64,000 nucleotides of DNA from Druceiella hillmani (Eukaryota; Arthropoda; Insecta; Lepidoptera; Hepialidae), in NCBI GenBank assembly GCA_039881145.1, contig JAYKKI010000008.1, forward strand, positions 30,052,501-30,116,500. The letters run 5' to 3'. Positions 48,254 to 58,709 of the stretch are shown here, in pieces. The notes beneath the pieces were generated by a model. That model made no database searches and was not told the DNA's origin. It saw nothing but the letters and a program-made list of their open reading frames with translations. Position 1 is the first letter of the stretch. Each line of letters opens with the position of its first letter. A program made the translations under genes and the position numbers.

Positions 48254-48841
48254 TTCAATTTATAATCAATGGTAGCCAAACCAAATATTTCTCCTTTCGA
48301 AATAATATTTAACTTGTTTGAGGTAATTAAGTATATAGGGAAACACAAACAACTTACATCTAAACAATGGAAATGAATAAAACTAAATATTTAATACTGA
48401 GAAAGAAATATTCAGACTAAATTTTGTGAGACAAGAATAAACGAAATTTATGTTTGCCGTAACTGCGAATAAAAGAAAGCGGATTTGAAGAAACAATCTG
48501 TGACCAAGGGCAGATATTTATTCTCAGGAGAGGTGATAGTACATGATTACGGCATCGCCAAGCAAACAATACCTTATTTCGAATAGAGAATCAGAATATA
48601 GTATCTCAACTGAAATCAACATACAAGATTGCAAACTTTATCGCCTAAACGAATAATTTTCAAAATAAAGTTAACTTTTTCATAGTACCTACTACCAAAA
48701 CATAATTGGTTAATCAGTTGAGATGTAATGTAAGGATCATAAAATTCATGTAGCTTCACCTTGCAAACAGTAAGCAACTTTCCCCTATCCTAATGTACGA
48801 GACACCATGAGATAAAACTCCATTCGTGTATTATCATCCAA
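48254..48841. other. AT-rich non-coding stretch
   Basis: Nothing recognisable. Confidence 0.45.
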
Positions 48842-48950
48842 TGATGTCATGCGTCATCGGCGCCCTGCCCGGAGGTGCGCTTCCGCGCGGTGGGGTCCCG
48901 CGATCGAGGCCCCGTCGAGTCATAATTCACGGTTTTGTTCATATTAAATA
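48842..48950. promoter_or_regulatory. CpG-rich patch
   Basis: ATCGGCGCCCTGCCCGGAGG, CGCTTCCGCGCGGTGGGGTC and CGCGATCGAGGCCCCGTCG in 110 bp, preceded by TGATGTCATGCGTCATCGG, a repeated TGATG/TGCGTCA core. Candidate regulatory element. Confidence 0.3.
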
Positions 48951-49599
48951 ATCATGGTTATTACGTACAGGGCTTACAGCAAACAACGACCTAGCTTCGT
49001 GCAGGGCCAATTGTAAAAGTATTATTGGATAAATATGATGTAATGAAGGTTTAAAAAATGCATTTATAACAATTAATGTCTATAATAAACACATTATTTC
49101 ATAAGTTATTTAGTAATTTTTCACGTTAGTCATAACCGAATAACAGGCAATAAGATATGCCGGAGGACCATATATTTCCTGAACATACTCGTATTTCTCT
49201 CGTCTTATCACTTTTTTTAATTGGACTTTTACGATGCTGCTTACAAAAAAACTTTAATTCGAAATTTTCTTAACACGTTTAATATTCTATATCGTTTCTA
49301 GATTCTTATATATAATAGATATGTGCCAACACACTTACCTTAGCTTTACAACAGCACAATTTCTGTTGCGTCTGATTTGTTTTAAGAAATAGTCCTGATA
49401 AATCATATATTTCTATTTCAAAATATGTATACCTTCGTCTGAATATTACTCACAATAAATAACAACAAATAGCATTAAATATATTTATTAAGAATGTTTT
49501 TCTTGCGCTAATTACCGAGTATACTAGTACGATAACAAACAAAAGCGACGTTAACACAGATAGAACAGGTAAATACCACGTCGAAATGAAATTCCTTCA
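48951..49599. other. AT-rich non-coding stretch
   Basis: Nothing recognisable. Confidence 0.45.
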
Positions 49600-50010
49600 A
49601 AAAAAATAAAATAATAAACGTACACGCGCCGCTCAAAAATAAAATGTCGCCTGAAATATCACATAAGGACGCGCCGTAAAAAAATATATTACGCCTCTTT
49701 CTTTTCAATAAAAAAATCGCTAAACGCAAAATATTATACAGCATACCTGGAGGCGCCACGTAATATTTTTGGCAATTTTCACCCAAAATCACTCCGGGGG
49801 ATTTGGAGCGGCGCGTAGAAAGGAGGAATAATTGAGCGGCGCGATGGCATAAGAGTAAGGACACGCTGTATCTGCATGTAAATAGGCGTCATCCGTATCC
49901 GTTATCTGGCGCGATAACAAGCGCCGGGCGATAATGCGTAGCCCCCTTCATCGGATACGGATTTGCACGTAGGGCTGGCGTGTATTTAATTTAATGCAAG
50001 CTACGCGTCC
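49600..50010. promoter_or_regulatory. CpG-rich region with nested dyads
   Basis: Contains ACACGCGCCGCTC, AGCGGCGCGTAGAAAGG and GAGCGGCGCGATGG. At 49891-49962 ATCCGTATCCG is mirrored by CGGATACGGAT, and between them GTTATC and GATAAC form an inner dyad (49901-49918). The inner half-sites match the GATA-factor motif. The 118-codon minus frame covering this part has no known domain. Regulatory function is inference. Confidence 0.35.
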
Positions 50011-51079
50011 CGATTGGTTTTACGACATCGTTTGCGCCACCAAATTTCAATTCGCTTTCCATATTCGTTAATTATATAATACCTGCAGGCTGGATTCATC
50101 TTTCATATTCGAAGCTCATATGACACAAAAGTAACCACTTGCCCAACTTATACAATTACATTATTACATAAAACTTTATTAAAGTTGTCGATAAAATACA
50201 ACAACTATTGTATTAAGAAACTAAAAACTGCCTATAAGCATCGATATAAACGACATCTTGCTGATTCTGATATCAACGAGCCCACCTCGCACCTGTCACA
50301 CGACCTTAGCAATTAAAGAACAACTGCCAAAATACACTCGCGCGAGATTTCGTATCTAATTTGGCGCTCGTGGGATAAGTGCGTCGTATCGAACTCTAGC
50401 TGCTCGCCACCACGCGGACGATTATCGATATCGCGGTGGCGCATTACACAGTGTGACCATACTATTAATCTCGAAAACACCAAACTGACGGGGAAACACT
50501 ACATAACAAACTGGACCAGTTAAAATAATATCCAATGCAAATCTCTACAAAAAATTTCTTTTGCTATCGCAGGATAAAAAACATAATAATTTACACATTT
50601 TGGTGTACATTAGTAATATTAAATTACTAATGCTAAAAAAAAGAAAATTATCAGAAAACCTTATGAGCACTAAATATTTAAAAACAATATATGAATAATT
50701 TTGATCTTTAATTTTACATTTAAAACTACGTTTAACTTAACTTCTTTATAAAACACTTTAACGACAGTAAAAATCCGTAGGAATATATCCGGTATAGAGA
50801 GTAAAATTTGCATCAAAATCGCTGCATACACTTCAAAAGTAAGCGTGGATGTGCATACCATAATATATGTTTGAAGTATTGTATGTCAGTCACGCCGAAA
50901 ATTATTTTTATAAGAGTGTGAACGATAAGGGTATTTCTGTAAAATATAAAGTCTTCTTTTTTAAAATAAGAATCAATCAGACCGAGTTCGGTACAAGAGA
51001 CAACAATTTATCACCTTTTTAACTGAGAGCTGTATTAAAGAGATCTAAGTGCCTTATCTCCCTATCTAATAGATTTGTA
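50011..51079. other. Non-coding stretch with two dyads
   Basis: CGCCACCACGCG (50405-50416) is mirrored by CGCGGTGGCG (50432-50441) around ATTATCGATATCG. CATTAGTAAT-ATTAA-ATTACTAATG (50608-50632) is a perfect 10-bp hairpin. No gene recognised. Confidence 0.5.
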
Positions 51080-51320
51080 TAGTCCGTAAAGTAATATTAT
51101 AAATGTTAGTTTGGATAGATGAATGAATGTATATTTGTTATTCTATAACTTCCTATTTTCTGAATTTGGTATCATTTATCTTGGAATCTGAAATAGTTCC
51201 TGAGAAATAGCATCATCTTTATGATGTGCATTAGGTTCTTACTCGATCACGTAGTAGTTGCCATTGCATCAGATCAGACTTAAATCCTGGCGCCTTAATG
51301 CGAGCGAAGCCTTGTTAAAC
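51080..51320 (+). repeat. Lepidopteran-type short interspersed repeat
   Basis: GTCCGTAAAGTAATATTATA, then AATGTTAGTTTGGATAGATG, a repeat-like middle and an end AATGCGAGCGAAGCC, the last resembling the 'gcgaagcc' end of abundant moth/butterfly repeats. Recognised from memory. Confidence 0.45.
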
Positions 51321-54300
51321 TAGTAATCCATTAAATACATAAATTAACAACTAAACTTAAACTTTTTGGAAATAAATTTATCTTGCTTTTCATAATTTAT
51401 CCGGTTAGAATTTTTTCCAAAATACTTTCAAAATATGTTGAGAACAAAATGAATAATATTTTCTTTTAAGGAATCAATGAACAAATAAAATGTTAGTCAA
51501 ATTAAACTTAGGCTGTTCTGTTATTTCCCAAAATTTATGTCAAATTAGAGATTATTGTCTCCATAAATAATTCAGAATTATAAGATTTAATTTTATTTTC
51601 AAACAATAACAATAAAATAATAAAACATTAAATCTGGCCGCACTAATATAGCTTGAATAAGCAAACTGTTGATCCGTAGAACTAATGGTAGACCAGACAG
51701 TGTGTACAGTTATATTCATTTTCGTTTTATTATAATTCAATAACTTGGGCTATTTATACAAATTTGTTATGATAGATAAAATATTAAAGCACAGAAGATT
51801 TACAAAACATCCCATCACTAGTTGGGCATTGTCACCGTAGCGCGCATCTCCCACGCGGGCACGCTTTCGCACGGGAAGAAAGCAACTTGATTCGCCTGTA
51901 TCACGACGATCCGCAGACGCGCTCCGAGAAATTGCTCAAGCGATACGTCATTTACATACATATTACGATCTCGTTACATAAACTCTATGCGACATCTCAT
52001 TTTTTGGCGCTTATTATTTTTTTACGGTCGCTGGAAATCCAATGAAATATTGTCGAGTTCGATTAAATGTCTGTCAACAGCCTAGCGCGTAAACACGCAG
52101 AAGGTAATCATAACGTGGGTGTAAGGTTCGAGTTATGTCCGACCCAGAATATTTTAATCTTCACATAAAATAAATACAGATGAATGATGAAGATGCCTAC
52201 TACTATGGAACAGAAAAATTACATTTCATGTAAACTTTCATACTTCGTCAAGAGATGGCAGCTATATGCACAATGTAATATTGGCAACTGAGACAAAGTA
52301 ATGTTTGTTGCGAAATGACTGCAACAACGAAAGGACCGCGTCAATTTGCGATGTTACGAAAGCTAGGGCAATCATATTTATAGGTCTAGTAAATCCTTAG
52401 TACGCCTAAACTTTTTCTTTCTCAGAAACTCAATATAATTATGCATATATTTTCATTTCTAACGAGGAAATTGACTAGGAAAAATTAATTTGAAGAGCAC
52501 TTCTTTATTCAGTCATGAACTGCCAGGTAGAACTAACAAAGCAAACAAAATGACAGATTATCGAGACGGGGCTAAACTTCTAAAACTTATTTACCTTTAA
52601 AACACAGTAAGTTTAATAAGATATCCCGTTTATATATACATATGTCTTATAGTTAAAGCTAGTCATACTAAAGTACACAAAGTTTTCAAACTATCTCTTT
52701 CATAAACAGTTTTAACGAACCATTAATTCTAACTGTTAAATTCTTCTAGCATACTCCGCGAGTTATTGGAACGGGAAAACCTATTTATCGCAAGTTTCAC
52801 GCCAGATATATGGTGAAGACACACTCATCTATTAAGCATCGTTCGTTAATAAAAATATTGAAACAAACTAAAGGACGAATGGAATGTATTATTAAGTCTG
52901 ATAATGCATGTACGCAACATGTCAAAGGTTTTGCGTATTGGATAGTTAACAAATTATATAAAAAAACATATCTGTTATACACGGTGCAAAACGAATCAGG
53001 CTTTAATTAAAATGGTCTCTAAGAAGAAAATGTCTTTGTTTTATAACGAAAAAAATAAAGGTAAAAAGAGACACCTTATTCTCTTAGTTTATAGTAATTT
53101 TACTTCTGCGGTAGCGCGCAGTGCTTTATAAGCATTTAGAAGTAGCTAGCCCTGAACAATATATTTATGAATATTTAAACATATTTAATTTTTAGTATAC
53201 AACCAAAGTCCGCAATTTAATATATAATATGTAGTCCGAACACACAAACCGAACACTAACAGTATGTGATGAAACGTACAAACTTCATGCTAATCAAATT
53301 GCACGGAACATTGCGTCGCAAAAATTTTCCATAAGAAGTTGATTACGTCATTTCAAGGGCCGATTTATACGGAGAAAATAAGCTGTAACCTGCCAGTTTA
53401 ACTTCGGCTATATTCGGAGTGAAATAACCCGTGTTTTGTTATATTCAGAATGAAGCAACACACCCGCCCACATAAAAATTTGCCAACTGTCAAATGCCAG
53501 CCGAAGTAAACAAACTTTAAAGAAACAACTTTTTGTAAAAATAAGTTTTCCATTTTACAAATGCACCTATTTTGTCAGTGATTTTATTTAATTGAATTAT
53601 TTATTGCGATGCCCTCTCCGTTTGTCTTTATTTTATTAATTTATTATTGTGTATCTTCGTCGCGACAATTTAAAACGGTGTAATGTATATTGTCATGCAG
53701 GTGAGATTTTTTTATTGAAAAATATAATTCTAAATGAAAAGATCAAAGTAAATTTTAAAGTTATATGTTCTTATGACATTATACACAATTTTCATATGTT
53801 GGGCTAGTCTTGACAATAATTTCACTTTTTTCTTACTATAAAGAAACGATTATTAATAGAAAACAAGGTACCTAATAAAAAAACCGCTCGTGAAAGTGTT
53901 TTTAATATGATGAAAGGGTTATCAAAGATTAAATTTATGACGTCTCTTTACGTAATCATTCTTACTTATTTGAATTTTAGAATTACTATCTTGTTTATAT
54001 AAAATCGTGTTTGTGTTTGCACATTCAGTGTTTAGTGTCAATAAGAATGGCAATTATGTCGAAAAAATTTTAACAAGCAAAATGCAGTGTGTATTAGAAA
54101 TTACTTATCAAATCAATTTTTTGGTATGATATGATAGCGAATGAAAATTATTTTTGTTAAATAAATCGTTTTTAATATACATCCTTTCCTTTAATAACTA
54201 ATAAAGAGTGAGATGTTCACTGGTGTTAAATTGCATTTGTTTGTGTCGTCCGTTATTTCTGTCTATTTCGTCTCAGCAGGAAATAAACGAGAAAATAGTT

Positions 54301-55524
54301 AAAATGTTATGATGTCATATATTTCAATCTATTTAACTGTTAAACGCTAAAAAGCACCTCTTTTGAGCAACTCTACAAACAATTTCGAAGGCGAAGAATG
54401 CGGCAAAATATTTATATTTTAGTTATCACCTCGCCGCTTCTGTCAAACCGTAATTAATTTTCTAAAGATTAAATTCAGCTGTCTCAACAGTTAATGTTAA
54501 TAAAAGTACATTCCGAGCGAACACTTACCAATCGTGCCGTCGCGATTTCGATAAACCGTCAGATCTGTACAAAACACGCGGAAATCCGCCACAATTTTCG
54601 ACGGCAATGAACTCTCGCAATGTTCAAATCTAGTATTAACAAGGCCTCACCTCCCACCCCCTACTAAACATTTCAAATTTGCGTCAAGTTTAATTCCGTG
54701 CAAACTCAAAACGAGAACGCTTGCAAACCGAGTTTAATAAAATGTCAAGACAGATGAGACGAAAGGTCGGAGATACCTCCTGAGGTTAGCTAGTAATTAA
54801 TGGATATTATTTGAACGGCGTGCAAGTTGAGAAATACATTTCTCCGACACCGCGCCGGCGACATTCGTCACTGTCGCCTCGCGGCGTCAACATTAATGAT
54901 TGCAATTAATTGTTGAATTTGAAATGTGGATGTCGGAAGATAAATCCTTCTTGTAACGGAAGCGCGCCAAGAATAGCGTTATCATCCCTTAAACACTGAA
55001 ATAATCGAATTCTATTTCGTCCGTCTAATAAATATAAAGGATGCTGGCTAATTGGTATATTGAAATCTCTTTTGGGTTCCTCTCAAAAATATAAAATGAA
55101 AATAATCTAATATTCTTTGATTTGGGCCAAATTATCACAAAGAAATAATTTATTTTTAAATAACAAAATATTTTTCAAGCACTATTACTAATTGAATTTT
55201 TTAAATGCAAATAAAACTTTCATTAAAAAAAAAACAATAAATTACAAGGGTAATTTTCTTACTTCGAAATAATACTCGAATCGTTTAATATGCTTAGCCG
55301 GATAAAACGTTCGCCACGTCTCTTTCAAAAAGGAAAAGGAGATAAAATATGAAAAATTTACTAATTGTAATCATCTTACTTTGTAATAGTGAACCCTTAG
55401 AAGCTGGCTGGCTATACCGATTAAAAACAATCTGTATAGTAGAGGCAACTTGGAACGGTCATATGAAGTTCATATAATTAAATTAAGTTACGATATTTTC
55501 TATAAAACCATTTTGGCGAATCTT
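51321..55524. other. Long non-coding stretch
   Basis: 4.2 kb without recognised genes. Short CpG-rich parts occur at about 51835-51930 (CCACGCGGGCACGCTTTCGC) and 54840-54890 (ACCGCGCCGGCGACATTCG). The latter is followed by ATTAATGATTGCAATTAATT, which has homeodomain-like cores. Confidence 0.4.
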
Positions 55525-55600
55525 TTAAATTTGGTATACACTTCATGTAGTTACCATGTATGGTATGAGGAGAAACATGGATACATTACAGCATCCAGCT
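55525..55600. repeat. Dispersed repeat, copy 1
   Basis: GGTATACACTTCATGTAGTT followed by ACC..GTATGGTATGAGGAGAAAC and ATGGATACA is repeated with few changes at about 57700-57790. Likely fragments of one unidentified element. Confidence 0.6.
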
Positions 55601-55854
55601 TGCACATTTAAATAAAAAAGTCTGGAAGAACGTAATTATTTAAAAAACAAAAAAAAAGTTACTAAGTACGAACGTAATATTTTTGTTTAAATACAGGAAA
55701 TTCGCAATATTTACCAAGAATTCCAGGTACCTATTTTTGTTATAAAGACAAACTTGGTAACAAAATAGATCTGAAAAGGAAAATTTCGACAGTTCACAAA
55801 TTATTTTCAACGAAAAAAAATGTTTGAAAATATATTTGTACTCTACTCAACGAG

Positions 55855-56134
55855 CTCTTTTCAATGATACCTAGGTAGATATTTTTTTCGGTATCCCTTT
55901 GCGTATATGGATCGAAACCATTGAAATAAAAATTGTACATAAATTTGAATACTATTTCATTGTCGATTTCGGGTCAAAAAATTACACGAGTACTACTAGT
56001 CTACTCTTTTCAACGATACTTAGGTACATATTTTTTCGGTCTCCCTTTGCGTGTATGGATTGAAACCACTGAAATAAAATTGTGCATAAATTTGAATACT
56101 ATTTCATTTTCGATTTCGGGTTAAAGAATTACTT
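55855..56134. repeat. Tandem duplication, period about 149 bp
   Basis: CTCTTTTCAATGATACCTAG (55855) and CTCTTTTCAACGATACTTAG (56004) start two copies sharing the TTTCGGTATCCCTTTGCGTA, ATTTGAATACTATTTCATT and CGATTTCGGGT blocks. Similarity is about 90 percent by eye. Confidence 0.88.
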
Positions 56135-56360
56135 AACTTGTGTAAAATCTAAATACATTATAAATTATTCCGTTTATGTGCAAGAAGCCTTTAAAAGACG
56201 AACGGATAGACATTGTTTGCACAACACCCTATTGTTGGCCGTTCGGGACTGCAAAACCCGAAAAGGAAAAGAAATGAATATTAAAAAAATAATACCGAAA
56301 TTAACTGAAAAATACGAACTTATTTATGTAATAGTTTATATTCAACAAACCTTATATTTT

Positions 56361-56689
56361 GAATATATTTGGCGTTAATTTTGTAGAAATTCATTATTCA
56401 CAATTAAGTGAAACTCCGTGATGTAGTATTATTTCTACTTTCTTTAAGTTCTTTACCATGACCTAGGTTTCGTTGTATAAACCTACACCCTACAATAAAG
56501 TCACTAACGTAAGTACTGGGAAAACCCGGCTTCTGCTATTGTTTTTTGTAAAATATAAATGCTGTTGGATGTTCCTAAGGGTTAATCTTTGCTAATAGCC
56601 CACCTGAAGATGTTGTAATACAACGAAACCTAGGTCGTGGTAAAAGAAAGTAGAAATAATACTACATCACTTAGTTTCATTTAATTGCG
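56361..56689. mobile_element. Palindromic Penelope-like element, best copy
   Basis: 329 bp with a perfect 14-bp target duplication AAACCTTATATTTT (56347-56360, 56690-56703). Orientation is reversed relative to other copies: the tail (AATATATTTGGCGTTAATTT...) comes first. The left arm (about 56397-56478) is interrupted inside the core, followed by a unique centre (56480-56585). The right arm (56586-56689) carries an intact hammerhead-like core. The centre is not seen in other copies and shows no coding potential. Confidence 0.85.
56599..56640 (+). ncRNA. Hammerhead-ribozyme-like motif
   Basis: CCCAC-CTGAAGA-T-GTTGT-AAT-ACAAC-GAAACCTAGGTC-GTGG. Stem I CCAC/GTGG, stem II GTTGT/ACAAC and a minimal stem III ACC/GGT place the classical GUC triplet before the expected cleavage point. 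All invariant core residues except a clean 10.1-11.1 pair are present; an unpaired U lies before stem II. The same sequence occurs complemented at 35493-35534. Confidence 0.55.
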
Positions 56690-56703
56690 AAACCTTATAT
56701 TTT

Positions 56704-58171
56704 TATAAAATTATAATTCGTTGCAAATTAGTGGCGACTGAGATTAAACATAGTTCGTTAAAATCTAGTAAAATTTAATTTAGTAAAGCGTAAAAAGCAA
56801 ACGTATAAATATAAAAAGAAATGGTTTTTAAGTTGAATGCGACATAGCTGCGGAGAGGGTTAATTACGAATTATCAACAGTTTTAAAAAGAAACAGAGAC
56901 ATACGTTCAGTTTTCACAAGACGCAGCGTATCTGTTACCTACATTATGTGTAACGTGCTTTACGAAAACGTAAGTATTTTATATGCTTTTCAAAACCACG
57001 AGGAGCGTATAAATTTCCCTTAAATTTTTTTTTGATAATTTAATTCGATGTACTTTTACAGATAAAAATTTAAAATTTAATAGAAGAATGAGAAAGTGGA
57101 ATATATAGTATATATATTTTATAACAAAAACTTTATACTTATAACTGTGGAAAACGATTTTCTTTGTTCCCTTCAGAATATTAAAGAGAAATTACCTCTC
57201 CGCGGCTGTGTCGTATTATTTCTACAACCCGTACAGCCATCATTGAATTGCTTACAATGTGTTATTCAAAAGAGATAGAAATCTTTGCATATAGTAAATC
57301 TATTTTTATTTAATAAATATCCTATAAAACGTACATGCGCTAATGGGAGACAAGAAAACTTGGTTCGGTAGGAAAATTTAGTATAGTTACCGCTGCTCTC
57401 GAGTGAAAGCCGGCGATAGACGTCTTTACAGTCAAACAAGGTGAGCCCGAAAACTTAACAGTTACACCGATATCGGGTGCGTATTAAGTGAAACTTATTA
57501 GTTATCTCAGTCCATACTTTGGATGACTATGTGTCGCCGCAGCAATATTAACTGATTTAACCAATGTTTTCAAGACATGCGAAAATTCATGTTATAATAT
57601 GTATCTATGTTATATCTGTACCGGTTACCAAATTACGTAAAACGATATTATTTTTAAAATATGTTTGTTTTTTTTCAACCTGTAAATTTTACATATTCTA
57701 TTAAACTCCGCATACACTTCATATAGTTACAAAGTACGATATGAGGAGAAACATGGATATAAAACACATTACGTGGATATAAAACACGTCGCTTTACTTG
57801 ATGCAGGTACACCTGTATGTATAATTTCAGTGTCAGTAAATGATTCGTCAACGCATAAAATCCAATTAAGCGTCACTGTGCGACAAAATGGCTTATTATT
57901 ACAAAAGATAAGTGCCACTTGAAGACTTTGACCGACTTATACATCAAACTCCTCCCCAACAAAATGTCAATCATTAAGCTATATTCAATAACAAATGTCT
58001 CGTTGACCGACGTTGACGACGATTGACCACTTAGTGACTCTCCTCTATTATTTCCACTGACCTTCGCCTTACAGTCATCTAACTGATTGTTAATAATATC
58101 CTAACAACTCACTCAAACACGCGAACACTGTTCGAAGAATTGATTGAAATCTAATTTAGTTCCAGCGCCAC
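56704..58171. other. Non-coding stretch
   Basis: Includes copy 2 of the dispersed repeat at about 57700-57790 (GCATACACTTCATATAGTTA; GATATGAGGAGAAACATGGA). Otherwise nothing recognisable. Confidence 0.45.
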
Positions 58172-58369
58172 GTGAGCATTCTGCACTATCTTCGATTAAG
58201 CTACGTCTCTATTCTATACGAAGTAGCTACGAAAACAAAGCTCAGCGATGAACTCGTTATTAATGGTTTTCCTTCTAAGAATACTAATTCTGAAAATTTA
58301 TTGAAAGTACTTATAACGAATTTATTTAAGTATCAACCCATTATAAAGCTGCCGCTAACCGTGTCGTAA
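58172..58369 (+). pseudogene. Possible LINE ORF1-like relic
   Basis: A 65-codon frame with KLSDELVINGFPSKNTNSEN followed by LLKVLITNLF. I recall insect retrotransposon-associated ORF1 or gag-like proteins with a segment 'N.ieI.GiP...nEnL..iv..i'. The resemblance is limited to about 30 residues, so this is tentative; a chance frame is equally possible. Confidence 0.2.
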
Positions 58370-58560
58370 TTAACCGCCGATGGATTTCACTCTCATTGGA
58401 TTATTTTCATTCGAACTATCTCTTTAAAAAAATATAGTTTACCAAATTCAACATCGATGTAAACTTTTGATATTGAATAGCAACAATCATATGTAACAGA
58501 CGGTAAACTTTTTTCTTCAGGTTAACTTAAGGTTGAATAGACCTGAAACTTCAGACTTGT

Positions 58561-58628
58561 AAAGACTTATGTGACTAGAATAACCGTCGAGCTAAATAAT
58601 GTTTCAGAACTCTAGTCACGTAAGTCTT
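58561..58628. repeat. Imperfect hairpin
   Basis: AGACTTATGTGACTAGA and TCTAGTCACGTAAGTCT pair over 17 bp with one mismatch around a 32-base loop. The loop and right arm are echoed, decayed, by the sequence from 58665 to 58705 (GTCGAATTAAATATTAG...), a tandem relic. Confidence 0.65.
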
Positions 58629-58709
58629 CGGTGTAGCTTGGCCATCACACGCCACAGCCGTCGAATTAAATATTAGTTTAGAATTCTTCTTACATTCGTC
58701 TGTATTTTA

